A stretch of 64,000 nucleotides of DNA from G963668345 sp965226215 (lineage in GTDB: Bacteria > Acidobacteriota > Terriglobia > Bryobacterales > UBA6623), in assembly GCA_965226215.1 (NCBI GenBank), contig CBDDCH010000002.1:1488001-1552000 (forward strand). Reading direction: 5' to 3'. Of this stretch, positions 1 to 8,372 are shown piece by piece. The position numbers and the translations under genes are program-made. The notes under the pieces are model-generated. The model was not told the origin of the DNA, ran no database searches, and saw only the letters and a program-made list of their open reading frames with translations. Position 1 is the stretch's first letter. Every line of letters begins with the position of its first letter.

Positions 1-1
1 G

Positions 2-280
2 GAGATAGGCCACGATGACACAGAGCACCTGTGGGGCACGATAAAGTCATACGATCCGCATGACTCGATCAGCATGGACTTTCATATGGGAATGCCAGCA
101 GAATCCGCAAGCCTTGTTGAAGTGCAGTTTACCGCACTTGAAAACGAACGAACGCGAGTCGAACTGACCCAGAGCAATTGGGAAGTGTTTGGTGAAATGG
201 CCGAGATGATGCGTGGTGGCTACGACTCAGGTTGGGTCATCATTTTTGAGCAGGCATACAAATCGGCTTGCGGCGGCTGA
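2..280 (+). CDS. SRPBCC (AHSA1-like) domain protein, 3' part only
   Basis: The frame is open from the window edge to TGA at 278-280, so the N-terminus is outside the window. The visible ~92 residues have the look of the C-terminal half of an SRPBCC/AHSA1 (Hsp90 ATPase activator homologue) fold: a WGTI strand, a run of alternating strands (VEVQFTAL, TRVELTQSNW) and a closing amphipathic helix around GWVIIFEQAYKSA. Such proteins bind hydrophobic ligands or act as stress and toxin-response proteins; the ligand cannot be told here. The family call rests on pattern only. Confidence 0.6.
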   Translation, partial: EIGHDDTEHLWGTIKSYDPHDSISMDFHMGMPAESASLVEVQFTALENERTRVELTQSNWEVFGEMAEMMRGGYDSGWVIIFEQAYKSACGG

Positions 281-492
281 CCTGTGGCGCCCCGCGGCTG
301 GGCGCGCCGAGCCCGGGCGAGTTGCGGGGCATCGCGTGGGAGGCGTGTGAGAAAACCTTGGCGCACCTGCGGGCACAGGGCCGCTGGCTCGACCTCGATG
401 AAGACTTGGGCGCCGTTGACGGCGATGACCCCTTGTCCCTCGATGCTCCCTTGCTTGCGGAAATCTACGTCAAAAGGACAGTACGGGTATAG
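268..492 (+). pseudogene. IS91-type transposase fragment
   Basis: The translation of about 283-477 resembles the C-terminal part of IS91 (Y2, rolling-circle) transposases: a proline/glycine-rich linker, then IAWEACEKTLAHLRAQGRW, an acidic spacer, and DAPLLAEIYVK where the family usually has a 'PxLAxxYxxSxxGR' block. No HUH or catalytic tyrosine motif is present and the similarity stops near 477, so this is a remnant. It overlaps the end of the SRPBCC gene by 13 bp, which suggests an insertion and deletion scar. Recognition is from memory of the family, not a search. Confidence 0.4.
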
Positions 493-525
493 AGATATTC
501 AACTTAGATATGGTTCACTGATATC

Positions 526-699
526 GTGAAATCCATTTCCCTCAACCTTCCTGACGAGATCTTGGACGCCGCCGGTCTCCGAGCCTGGAGGATGAGGCTG
601 GCCGCGGAAAAGTGCCGTGAGGAGGATATGAAGATTATGCTGAGTTCGCGGCAGTTGGGCCAGATGTCGAAGACTAAGGGCGGCGGATGTGGTGGGTAA
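526..699 (+). CDS. Small protein with UPF0175/RHH-antitoxin-like N-terminus
   Basis: A GTG-started ORF of 57 codons begins MKSISLNLPDEILDAAGL, the strand-helix opening typical of UPF0175 and ribbon-helix-helix antitoxins, and ends in a glycine/cysteine-rich tail (KGGGCGG). A full UPF0175 protein is longer (about 80-100 aa), so this one may be a truncated remnant or a short relative. The stop codon overlaps the GTG start of the phosphatase gene by about 11 bp, which would allow translational coupling. No toxin gene is seen beside it. Confidence 0.4.
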   Translation: MKSISLNLPDEILDAAGLRAWRMRLAAEKCREEDMKIMLSSRQLGQMSKTKGGGCGG

Positions 700-1396
700 A
701 CCTGTGGCGTTCGATCTATTGGTCTTTGACCTCGACGGCACGCTGATCGACTCGCGGCTGGACCTGGCGCTGGCCGTCAATGCCGCCCGCGAAGATGCCG
801 GCGTGGGACCGCTCGATCACAAGCTGATCTATTCCTATGTCGGCAACGGCGCGCCCATGCTGATCCGACGCTCGCTGGGCCCCGAGGCCAGCGATCAACA
901 GGCAGACAGAGCGCTGCAGTTTTTCTACGGCTACTACCGCGAGCACATGCTCGACAACACGTACCTTTATCCCGGCGTCCAGGAGTCTCTCGACACCTTT
1001 CTGGCCGACGGCAGACAGTTGGCCGTGCTGACCAACAAACCGGTTGGCTTCAGCCAAGAAATCATCAAGGGGCTTGGCCTGGCTGCTCACTTCCAGCGCG
1101 TTTACGGAGGGAACAGTTTCGAAACCAAGAAGCCCGATCCCTACGGGCTGAACTTCCTCATGGACGAGCTGGGGGCCTCCAAGGGCAGCACGCTCGTTAT
1201 CGGAGACAGTGCTGTCGACGTCGAGACCGCCCGCAACGCGGGGACAGCCACGTGCGGGGTCACTTACGGCCTACAGCCGGAGAGCTTTACGGAGCATCCC
1301 CCGGACATGCTGGTGGACCGTATGCCGGAGCTAGTCGCACTGCTGCGGGATCAAGCCGTACATCAGCCGCTCGATGGTCGCAGCAGCCGCGAGTGA
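689..1396 (+). CDS. gph: HAD-family phosphoglycolate phosphatase
   Basis: This is a 235-aa HAD-superfamily phosphatase. The four motifs are in order: FDLDGTLIDS (nucleophile and acid/base Asp) near residues 13-22, the Thr of AVLTNKP, a Lys in ETKKPDP, and the acidic IGDSAVDVETA. A helical cap lies between motifs I and II (subclass I). The composition matches phosphoglycolate phosphatase, which removes 2-phosphoglycolate formed in DNA repair or by Rubisco oxygenation; related HADs act on other small phosphates. The GTG start at 689 overlaps the preceding small ORF. The last ~20 residues (HQPLDGRSSRE) are probably unstructured. Confidence 0.85.
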   Translation: MVGKPVAFDLLVFDLDGTLIDSRLDLALAVNAAREDAGVGPLDHKLIYSYVGNGAPMLIRRSLGPEASDQQADRALQFFYGYYREHMLDNTYLYPGVQESLDTFLADGRQLAVLTNKPVGFSQEIIKGLGLAAHFQRVYGGNSFETKKPDPYGLNFLMDELGASKGSTLVIGDSAVDVETARNAGTATCGVTYGLQPESFTEHPPDMLVDRMPELVALLRDQAVHQPLDGRSSRE

Positions 1397-1433
1397 TCCT
1401 TCCCGGTTTGCCGCGGGTCTCTTCGAGCCCCGC

Positions 1434-1563
1434 GCAGCGTCGACGCGAGTGTCGACGCTGCAGACGTAGGCGTCTGCGCCACAACATCAGACAGCGGGCC
1501 TTGAGACTAAAGCCTCGCGTGAGACTCACGCAGCCTGATGGTGGCGCAGGTCCCCAGACCTGC
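1434..1563. repeat. Train of perfect intergenic hairpins
   Basis: Three close palindromes follow the gph stop: 1434-1461 (11-bp perfect stem GCAGCGTCGAC, 6-nt loop), 1460-1477 (7-bp stem GCAGACG, loop TAGG) and 1546-1563 (7-bp stem GCAGGTC, loop CCCA). They lack T-tracts, so they look more like REP-type repeats than intrinsic terminators, though the first could end gph transcription. Confidence 0.6.
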
Positions 1564-1814
1564 CGTATCGGTACTCCTACCGACAGCTGTTTCCGAGCTA
1601 CCTACACGCAAGGACCCAGGTCGGGCTGAATCCAGCGACAGACCATAAAGACGGCCGCTGGGTTCCCGTCTTTGACATCCGACACGGGGTATTTCCCTAC
1701 CGGCGGCTGACGAGGGGGCCGATAGTCAGTTAGATAGAGGCAGCGGTGTCGGCGTGGCTGTACAACAGCAGCGATGAGTCTCGACCACCGAGCTGCAAGC
1801 AGTGTTCGTGGCGG

Positions 1815-1885
1815 AGGAACTTCGGGCACGGCATGCTGTGCCCGCCTGCACTCGCCCGAAACGTGAGTGTATTTACGAAATGGAG
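1815..1885 (+). repeat. Partial copy of palindromic MITE (right half)
   Basis: This carries the core GGGCACGGCATGCTGTGCCC and the right terminal region ending GTGAGTGTATTTACGAAATG, matching the right halves of the fuller copies at 25485-25660 and 52461-52633. The left terminal repeat is missing. The surrounding 1397-1989 holds only this and the hairpin train; the reading frames there look random. Confidence 0.65.
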
Positions 1886-1989
1886 TACCAAGGTCCGCTA
1901 GGTTCTTCTGTCCCGACAAAGGCCGTTCTCCAACCCTGTCGTCTACCGGGTCGGATATCTGATTTCCTGTCTGCTGTTGGCTTGGCGAT

Positions 1990-2382
1990 ATGCGGCTAGC
2001 TATTCGTCTTCGGACGAGACCCGAGACGAGAATGGTCCGGGGGCGCCAGCCCAATCGGAGACTCGCCGGCGCCGGCTTTGGAGTTTTCAGAGCTTTGGCG
2101 CTCAATGGTTTCGGCCTGTGCGTTTGGCGTTGGCTATTCGATCTCGACCTTGTCAGGGCATTCCCCTTTCAGCAGGGTGTCCTGTCTCACTGGCAAACCT
2201 GGTTCATCTGCGGCGCGGTTTTGCAGCTACTAGCCAACGGGCTGGCCAAGTATGCTCGCGACTCTCGGGAGTTGACCCCTAGAGGTGTGATGAGGGCGCA
2301 GTCGGCGGCGCATCGGCGTCGGCGCTTATTATTAGTCGCAGGCCGACCGGCTGCGCGAAGAAGGTTTGGTTCCCGGGTCTGA
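1990..2382 (+). CDS. Hypothetical small membrane protein
   Basis: The ORF encodes 130 aa with two hydrophobic stretches separated by a polar turn: about residues 36-56 (ending FDLDLVRAF) and 66-85 (WFICGAVLQLLANGLA), then a basic tail (KYARDSREL). The middle reads like a real two-helix membrane protein. The first ~30 and last ~40 residues are arginine-rich and low-complexity, so the true gene may be shorter or decayed. No family is recognised, and the start is uncertain because no clear ribosome binding site precedes ATG 1990. Confidence 0.3.
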   Translation: MRLAIRLRTRPETRMVRGRQPNRRLAGAGFGVFRALALNGFGLCVWRWLFDLDLVRAFPFQQGVLSHWQTWFICGAVLQLLANGLAKYARDSRELTPRGVMRAQSAAHRRRRLLLVAGRPAARRRFGSRV

Positions 2383-2482
2383 TTCCGTACAAAGTGATGG
2401 GCCCTGCCCTAGCAGCCAGGAAGCTGTGAAAAATCACCTCAGCCAAGATTCCGCACGCGGGCGCAACGAATTGCGCCGCTAC

Positions 2483-2633
2483 TAGCCCGTGGTGGAAGTG
2501 AAGGTCACGAAAAATCGGGTACAGCCAGCCAATTCGCTTCAGTCTAAGTGCTTTGTTTCTAGGGCCATGACGGGGGGCGAATTGGTGGCAGTCCCTATTT
2601 TTCGGTCTTGCACCACTTTTGCCTCGGGCTGCT
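2483..2633. repeat. Palindromic MITE, family 'TAGCCCG', copy 1
   Basis: The ends are long imperfect inverted repeats of about 55 bp: the left end begins TAGCCCGTGGTGGAAGTG and the right end, read in reverse, begins TAGCAGCCCGAGGC. Each continues through CGAAAAAT and CCAATTCGC towards the centre. A second copy lies at 17495-17648. Just outside the left end (2457-2481) is a fragment of the other family's core (GGGCGCAACGAATTGCGCCG). The right end abuts the stop codon of the Smr gene. Confidence 0.7.
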
Positions 2634-2937
2634 AAGGGTCGGAATCACTCTGCTCGGACGGTTGCGGGGCCAGGGTGACAACTGTCGCTCCCCAACCGCC
2701 GGCTTCGCCAGGGGCGTCGCGGAAGTCCGCAACCCATGGCGTGCGAGCCAACACGCGGCGGACTGTCTCGCGCTGGACCCCAATGCCCCGGCCGTGGATG
2801 ATTCGAAGTGCACGCAATCCCATCCGATGCGCCTCTTCCAGGTAGGCTTCAACAACCGCTTCGACGTCGCGGGGAGGGACAGTGTGCAGATCAAAGACGT
2901 CCGTAATAGGGATGCGGAAAGGCTCAGGTTCCGACAT
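2632..2937 (-). CDS. Smr-domain protein
   Basis: A 101-aa stand-alone Smr (MutS2 C-terminal-like) domain. DLHTVPPRDVEAVVEAYL matches the 'LDLHG..xxEA' opening, and IIHGRGIGVQRETVRRVL matches the 'HGxGxGxLRxxV' nuclease-associated loop. The family nicks branched DNA or cleaves RNA, for example at stalled ribosomes. The start MSEPEPFR at 2937 is chosen because it overlaps the MoeB/ThiF stop by 14 bp and removes a non-homologous N-terminal extension. The overlap implies one transcript with translational coupling. The substrate here is unknown. Confidence 0.85.
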   Translation of the reverse strand: MSEPEPFRIPITDVFDLHTVPPRDVEAVVEAYLEEAHRMGLRALRIIHGRGIGVQRETVRRVLARTPWVADFRDAPGEAGGWGATVVTLAPQPSEQSDSDP

Positions 2938-3946
2938 AGCGGGCATAGAGGCTACGCGCCACGCCGACGTCGTCGGTACCCTTGATGATGGCGCGACCAT
3001 CGGGGAAGATCGTCATCTCGTAGGGGGAGCAAATAAAGCGCAGAGCGAATTCGTTTCGGCGTACCGCTCCGAGCGGCTCTAGGGTCGCCGAGAGGCCCTT
3101 CAGATCGAGTGAACGCCGGTGTTCGTTAATTTGAACCGCGTTGCGTCCGCAGAGCGAAACAGGCCGGCGATGCCGCCCGGCGAGATATTCAAATTCCCGT
3201 CGTCCACAAACCCGGCAATCTGGGTCCGGCTGGGCGACTTCCACCTTTTGCACACCACCCTCCCATACGTCCACGCTGAGCATCCTCGGTTTAACTCCCT
3301 GCGGCTTGCCACTGAGAATCTTCATGGCATCGGCCACCTGGACGGAGGCGATTAAGCTACTGATTGCATTGAGGATGCCGGCCGTATCGCAAGTCGGTTG
3401 CCGGCCTTCCGGGGGAGCCGTAAAAACGCAAGCTAGGCACGCCGACCGTCCGGGAAGGATCGGCATGGTCACGCCATAACTTCCGATTGCAGCGCCGTAG
3501 ATCCACGGTATGGAGTGCTTGAGGGCGACGTCGTTGATAAGGTAGCGGGTCTCGAAGTTGTCGCATCCGTCGAGGATGACGTCCGCGGGCGTTAGTAGCT
3601 CCTCGGCGTTATCGGCTGTTAGGTCGGCAATGCGCGGCTCAACTTGGACCGAGGAGTTAATCGCGGCCAAGTGCCGGGCCGCCGCCGCTGCCTTGGGCAG
3701 CGCCTCCTCGGCATCGGCCTCGTCAAACAGCCACTGCCGTTGGAGATTGCTGGGCTCAACGTAGTCGCGGTCTATGATGACAAGCTGACCGACTCCGGCG
3801 CGTGCCAGCGCGTTTACTTGGAAGCTCCCGAGGGCGCCGCAGCCAACAACGACGGCTCGCGAGGCAAGCAACCGCTCCTGGCCCCGCGCGCCGATTTCCG
3901 GGAACAGGATCTGGCGCGAATACCTTTCTTTGTCGGCATCAGTCAT
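2924..3946 (-). CDS. ThiF/MoeB/HesA-family sulfur-carrier adenylyltransferase
   Basis: A 340-aa E1-like enzyme that would adenylate the C-terminal glycine of a small sulfur carrier (MoaD or ThiS) for molybdopterin or thiamine synthesis. It opens with RYSRQILFPEIG, has the ATP loop VVGCGALGS, the IDRDYVEPSNLQRQ segment, the zinc pairs CLAC and CRVC, and QPTCDTAGI with the putative catalytic Cys. About 90 extra C-terminal residues after CRVC may be a small carrier-like or regulatory domain. MTDADKERYSRQ (3946) is preferred to the longer reading from 4036. It is followed by the coupled Smr gene. Confidence 0.85.
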   Translation of the reverse strand: MTDADKERYSRQILFPEIGARGQERLLASRAVVVGCGALGSFQVNALARAGVGQLVIIDRDYVEPSNLQRQWLFDEADAEEALPKAAAAARHLAAINSSVQVEPRIADLTADNAEELLTPADVILDGCDNFETRYLINDVALKHSIPWIYGAAIGSYGVTMPILPGRSACLACVFTAPPEGRQPTCDTAGILNAISSLIASVQVADAMKILSGKPQGVKPRMLSVDVWEGGVQKVEVAQPDPDCRVCGRREFEYLAGRHRRPVSLCGRNAVQINEHRRSLDLKGLSATLEPLGAVRRNEFALRFICSPYEMTIFPDGRAIIKGTDDVGVARSLYARYVGT

Positions 3947-4376
3947 AGTGGTAGCCGGCAAGCTGCCTCGCACCCGCTTACCCACACGCCATGGCGGACG
4001 CTGGTAGGAGAGCGGGCCCCGCGTATTATTCCGCACAGACTTCTTGATCCTAGCAGCATCAAAGTTGCGGTTGAGCGGCTCGAATGGTGGAGCCCGTATA
4101 CGGACCGCTTTGCCCGTGCGTCATATAATCGTTTGTATTCCATGCGAAGAGTCCTCAATGACCCTTGCGCTTGTGGAGTGGTTTGGGAGGTGAGCGGTTA
4201 GACTCGTCGAGTCACCACACTACACGGAGCGCTGGGCGCGCTCTTGGCTGGGCTGCCGCGGGACATGCTGACTCCGAAGGCGCAGTCTGCCCTTCTTTCG
4301 GCGCAGGGATCGGCAAATTGGAACCCTCACTTTACACCCCGTATGGTCGCACTCGGGTCAGAAAGGAGGTTCTCTC
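3947..4376. other. Divergent intergenic region
   Basis: This gene-free stretch separates the leftward MoeB/ThiF gene from the rightward lipoprotein gene. A perfect TATAAT hexamer lies at 4124-4129, but no convincing -35 box is seen at the right distance on either strand. A very strong ribosome binding site (AGAAAGGAGGT, about 4360-4370) precedes ATG 4377. Confidence 0.4.
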
Positions 4377-4846
4377 ATGGCTGCCCCTTACGTTGATTCG
4401 GTGAAGCTCACCACTTCCCCAAGGCTCTCGCTCTTACAACCATTGGACTCTGCTCTTTGCTTGTGGGCTGCTTCCCGGTCCCCCTCCGGGTGCCCACCCG
4501 CCTCAAAAGCTTGAGCTGCGCCGAGATTGAAGTGGACCTGGATTTCATTCGTGCGGGCTTGACCGGCCGAGACGAGGTCCTTAACAACCTCTACTGTGTC
4601 GATGTCGGTGCACCGGATGACGCCATCTTTTGGGGCCGATGGTCGGACTCGTCTTGGTACAAAGTGTCAGAGGGCGCCAACAAGCGTCTCTGGAACATCC
4701 GCAACTTGCTCATCGAGTTCGACGAGTGGGGAGTTGTTGAGAGACATCGCGTTGTTCCTGACAAGGAGCTTCTCAGGGAACTTGCTCCCCTGCTCGACCG
4801 GCGAACTTTGCTCTCAGACTTCTCTAAGCCCGCATTTCCAATTTGA
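4377..4846 (+). CDS. Putative lipoprotein, reading frame interrupted
   Basis: ATG 4377 has a near-perfect Shine-Dalgarno 6 bp upstream, but its frame closes after 45 codons. The -1 frame, open from 4397 to 4846, encodes a textbook lipoprotein signal (ALALTTIGLCSLLVGC, lipobox L-V-G-C) and a ~125-aa mature domain rich in acidic residues and tryptophan (FWGRWSDSSWYKV). The two frames join naturally near 4413-4418, beside a CTTCCCC run, so the gene carries a one-base deletion, a sequencing error or a programmed frameshift. The only in-frame start otherwise is TTG 4457, which would lose most of the signal peptide. Function unknown. Confidence 0.55.
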
Positions 4847-4934
4847 TTCAGACCTCTCGACCTTCCGGCGGCCTTGAGCGTCTTTATTCATAGGGGCTAG
4901 AGCCCGATGAGGACGCCATGGAGGCCAACACCCA

Positions 4935-5471
4935 ATGGGTGAAAAACAAACCAAGCCATTCCAGCTAAGTTTCAACGGCTCGTTGAAAGTCGATTTCCAG
5001 GGATCGCACGTCACTTCCGACGGTGGCTTGATCCTGGTTCGGGAGTTGGACGAGCGACTCGGACTCGGGAAACTGATCGGCGAGCATCTCACCGACTCCC
5101 GGCAAGGCACAAACAAGCAGTTCACGTTCGCTGATCTGTTGCGGCAGTCGGTCTACAGCCGCTTGGCAGGCTACGAGGACGTCAACGACGCCGTCCGAGT
5201 GTCGGCTGACCCGACGTTTCGCTTGATCGGCTCGCAGAAGATCTGGGATCGCGGTGCGGCCTTGACCTCGACGCTGCACGGCTTCGAGACGGAGATGCTG
5301 GCGAGCGAAGAGAACCTGCTGGGGCTGATGGCGCTGAACCGAGAGCTGGTCGGGCAAGCGGAGGCGTTCGACGACTCCGAGCGGGTCGTTCTGGACATGG
5401 ACTCTAAGGCCCATCGAAATCCCCGTATATCACCGAAAGCAGCTTGGGGGGTTGGGGAGGGACTATCCTGA
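4935..5471 (+). pseudogene. IS1380-type transposase, truncated
   Basis: The first ~157 residues match the N-terminus of IS1380-family DDE transposases: FQLSFNGSLKVDFQG, VTSDGGLILVRELDERLGL, DLLRQSVYSRLAGYEDVNDA and DPTFRLI. The first catalytic aspartate is reached in VVLDMDS. Similarity then stops at about 5403, and the remaining ~20 codons are unrelated. The second Asp and the Glu are missing, so it cannot be active. The break suggests an adjacent deletion. Confidence 0.8.
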
Positions 5472-5856
5472 CCCGGGCGGGCACGGCACCTATGCGCCCG
5501 GCACCTTAGTTCTCGGAAAAGACTATGTGCAGTTTGAGGAACCTGCACCGGGAAAGCACAACTTCAAGGTCAGGCCGACGAAAATTACACGCCTTCGGCA
5601 AGCAAAGCTGCGCGACCGTGAAGCAGGCGACCCGAGGTTCTTTTTTCTGGTGCTGCACTTCAGCCGAAAGACTCCAGCCGGCAGCAAGATCACTTTCCAA
5701 TTGCATAGCAGCAACGTGATTCCACTGCTGAAGTGCGTTATTAGTATGTCTCCTAATGTCAAATTTAAGTGAGGGCACGCGGTGTGTCGTGCCCCTGCAT
5801 CTTTGCCCAGCACCGGGGTTCTCTACACGGCTGTTTTGCGGCTGCGAGAAACGCGG
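5472..5856. other. Degenerate spacer after the IS1380 remnant
   Basis: An ORF crosses this stretch (5452-5772) but shows no recognisable family or start signal. It may be the scrambled 3' part of the transposon or of a gene interrupted by it. An inverted pair (GCACTTCAGC near 5655 and GCTGAAGTGC near 5728) could be part of an end structure. Confidence 0.35.
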
Positions 5857-7239
5857 TTAAAGCTTGTTCAGACCGTCCAACGCCGCGACCTTATAGGCTT
5901 CCGCTAGAGTGGGATAGTTGAACACGGCGTCGCGAAGATATTCGACCGAGCCATCGTGGTCGATGATGGCCTGCCCGATATGCACCAATTCGGTGGCCGA
6001 CTCGCCGATGATGTGAACCGCCAGCAGCTTCAGACTCTCGCGGTGGAACAAGACCTTCAGCAGGCCGGTACGGCCACCCGAGATCTGCACCCGCGAGAGT
6101 TCTCGAAATCGAGCCACGCCCGACTCGTAAGGTACCGCGTCTTTCGTCAACTCTTGTTCGTTCGGCCCGACCATCGCCATCTCGGGAATCGTGTAAACGC
6201 CGAAGGGAATCCGGCGCGACATCTTGCCGGGATTTTCGCCCAGCGCATGTAGGGCGGCAAGGCGTCCCTGTTCTCTCGCCGTGGACGCTAGGCTTGGGAA
6301 TCCAATGATGTCGCCGACCGCGTAAACACCCTTGACTTCTGTCTCGTAGAACTCATTGACCTTGAGACGGCCGCGCTTGTCAGGCTTGAGACCAATCGCT
6401 TCGAGGTTGAGATCCTCGGATGCGCCCTCGCGCCCGGCGGCGAACATCAGAGAGTCCGTCCTAAGCTTCTTGCCGCTCTCCATCGATACCAGGACCTGAC
6501 CGTCCTCCGCCTTCTGAACGGCTGAGACTCTCTCGCCGAACCGCAAGACGATGCCCTCGTCGCGCATATGGTAGTACAGGGAGTCTTCGATCTCGTCGTC
6601 CACGAAATCCAGCGGACGATCCCGCCCGTCAATCACCGTCACCCGGACGCCCAGGGTTCGAAAAATGGTCGCGTACTCCACCCCGATAATTCCCCCGCCC
6701 ACAAAAGTCATGGTGCGTGGAATCTCCTGCAGTTTCAGCAACCCGTCGCTGTCGATAATCTTGCGATCATCGAATTCGATGCCTGCGGGACGCGCAGGCT
6801 TGGTACCCACGGCAATGATCACATTGTCAGTGTTCAAGATGCGGGTGCCATCGTTTTGTGTGACGAGAACCTTCTTCGGCTCGATGAAACAGCCTGTTCC
6901 GGGAAGGATGTCCACATAATTGCGAAGCAACTGGTCTCGAACGACGTTCACCTCGTTCTCGATCACTCGTTCCGTGCGGAAGGTCAGATCTTCCATCGAA
7001 ACTTTGTCTTTGACTCGATAGGCAGCGCCGTAGAGTTGCCTTTGACGAACGCCGGACAAATAAGAGACCGCTTCGCGCAAAGTCTTACTCGGAATGGTGC
7101 CCTGGTGCAGACAAGCGCCGCCGACCGTAAAGCTTCGTTCCACGACGGCTGCCTTCTTGTTCAGCTTCGCCGCCGCGATCGCCGCTTTTTGGCCGGCCGG
7201 CCCACTTCCAATCACTACTAGGTCGTAGTTCTGGCTCAC
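5857..7239 (-). CDS. sthA: Soluble pyridine nucleotide transhydrogenase
   Basis: A 460-aa flavoprotein of the pyridine nucleotide-disulfide oxidoreductase fold that exchanges hydride between NADPH and NAD+. The FAD motif GSGPAGQKAA is at residues 11-20, the second dinucleotide loop is FVGGGIIGVEYA, and VYAVGDIIGFP is the late FAD motif. The redox site reads GACLHQGTIPSK: Cys43 is kept, but the partner Cys is Thr48. This is the hallmark of SthA as against lipoamide dehydrogenase or glutathione reductase. The GTG start at 7239 follows a GGGAGG site and puts the protein at normal family length; longer readings add a non-conserved leader. Confidence 0.9.
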   Translation of the reverse strand: MSQNYDLVVIGSGPAGQKAAIAAAKLNKKAAVVERSFTVGGACLHQGTIPSKTLREAVSYLSGVRQRQLYGAAYRVKDKVSMEDLTFRTERVIENEVNVVRDQLLRNYVDILPGTGCFIEPKKVLVTQNDGTRILNTDNVIIAVGTKPARPAGIEFDDRKIIDSDGLLKLQEIPRTMTFVGGGIIGVEYATIFRTLGVRVTVIDGRDRPLDFVDDEIEDSLYYHMRDEGIVLRFGERVSAVQKAEDGQVLVSMESGKKLRTDSLMFAAGREGASEDLNLEAIGLKPDKRGRLKVNEFYETEVKGVYAVGDIIGFPSLASTAREQGRLAALHALGENPGKMSRRIPFGVYTIPEMAMVGPNEQELTKDAVPYESGVARFRELSRVQISGGRTGLLKVLFHRESLKLLAVHIIGESATELVHIGQAIIDHDGSVEYLRDAVFNYPTLAEAYKVAALDGLNKL

Positions 7240-7469
7240 CACTTCGCCTCCCGAGTCTTGGTACCAGGGCGCAATTACACTCCGAGGCGCCAAGGGACCT
7301 ACCTAATCATATATCGGCTGGCGAACGGCGAAGCTGGCCGCCAGCTACCGGCATCCCGTCTGCTGCGGCCCACACGGACGCGAGATCGGCTGTGCAACTC
7401 CCGAGACGCGCTGTCCGTTTTTCTCCAGATCTATCGGAACTAGTGCTACGCTCTGAATCTGCGCCAACT

Positions 7470-8372
7470 ATGAGTGAAGACCGGGAGATGTCTGTCGTGG
7501 TACCCGTGCGCTTGGCTCCGGAAACGGTTGCCTCGACGCTCAGCTAACTGCTAGATCGGGAGGGTCTCGAGGTAATCGCTGTCGTTTCCTCTGGCGACCC
7601 GAGCGCCCTATTGCTGCACCAGCTGAAGGCGCAACGTCCAGCGCTTGAGGTTATCGAGGTGCCGGGAGCTTGCTCGGTCCCACAGCTCAGAGCTCATGGC
7701 ATTCGTCGCGCCCGCGGGCGGCTGGTTGCAATCACTGAGGACCATTGTTCTTTTAGCGAATCCTGGCCCGCGGCGCTCGCCCCGTCACTCGACAATCCGA
7801 AGATTGGCGCGGCTGGTGGCCCGGTCATCAACGGGTGCAGGGGCGGTATCGTCGAGTGGGCGATATATTTCTCCCGCTACGCCACGGCTATGCCACCCGC
7901 CTCGCGCGGTGCGGTGAACTCCCTCACAGGATGCAACGCCTGCTATCGCCGCGAGCTGCTGGAGTCGCTCCAGGACATTTACAGAGATGGGTTTTGGGAA
8001 CATGAGGTACACCAGGAGCTACTCGCCAGAGGAATGCGGCTTTGGCTCGAACCCGATGCGTCGGTAGCCCACGGGAAGCGCTATGGGCTAATCAGATATT
8101 GCACGCTAAGGTTCCGGCACGGACGCTGCTTTGCGGCTAGGCGCTTTCCGACACCGGCGTTTTGGGCTTTGCAAGCGCGAATCTTGCTGTCTCCGCTGAC
8201 ACCACTGTTGCTGCTTTCCCGCGCCGGCCGGGCCGTTTTCGCCAAGCGAAAGCGCCGCCGGGAGTTTCTCGTCTCTTCCCCACTGCTTGTGCTGCTCTAC
8301 GGCGTCTGGGTGCTCGGCGAGTTGAGCGGCTACCTCTTCGGGCCCGCTGGAAGCTGTTCTCAGACCGACTAA
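7470..8372 (+). pseudogene. Family 2 glycosyltransferase with in-frame stop
   Basis: ATG 7470 opens a frame with the GT2 beginning MSVVVPVR, interrupted by TAA at 7545-7547 and then open to 8372. Past the stop are the expected features: RRARGRLVAITEDHC (nucleotide-sugar site with acidic pair), an acceptor-side CNACYRRELL, FWEHEVHQELLARG, and two or three C-terminal hydrophobic segments. Upstream of the stop, ETVASTLS aligns with the usual first helix, so the TAA replaces a sense codon. Either a nonsense mutation or a sequence error. Its stop overlaps the deacetylase start (TAATG), so the pair is one operon, probably for cell-surface polysaccharide. A start at 7611 would lack the GT2 N-terminus. 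Confidence 0.7.

Noticed and set aside
1602..2105. 167-codon minus-strand frame
   Set aside because: It runs through a MITE fragment (the same words appear in other repeat copies) and has proline/arginine-rich random composition.
4124..4129. TATAAT as a full promoter
   Set aside because: The -10 hexamer is perfect but no -35 element sits at 16-18 bp on either strand.
5452..5772. Possible 106-aa gene after the IS1380 remnant
   Set aside because: No recognisable fold, no good start signal, and it begins inside the transposase remnant; kept only as a degenerate spacer.
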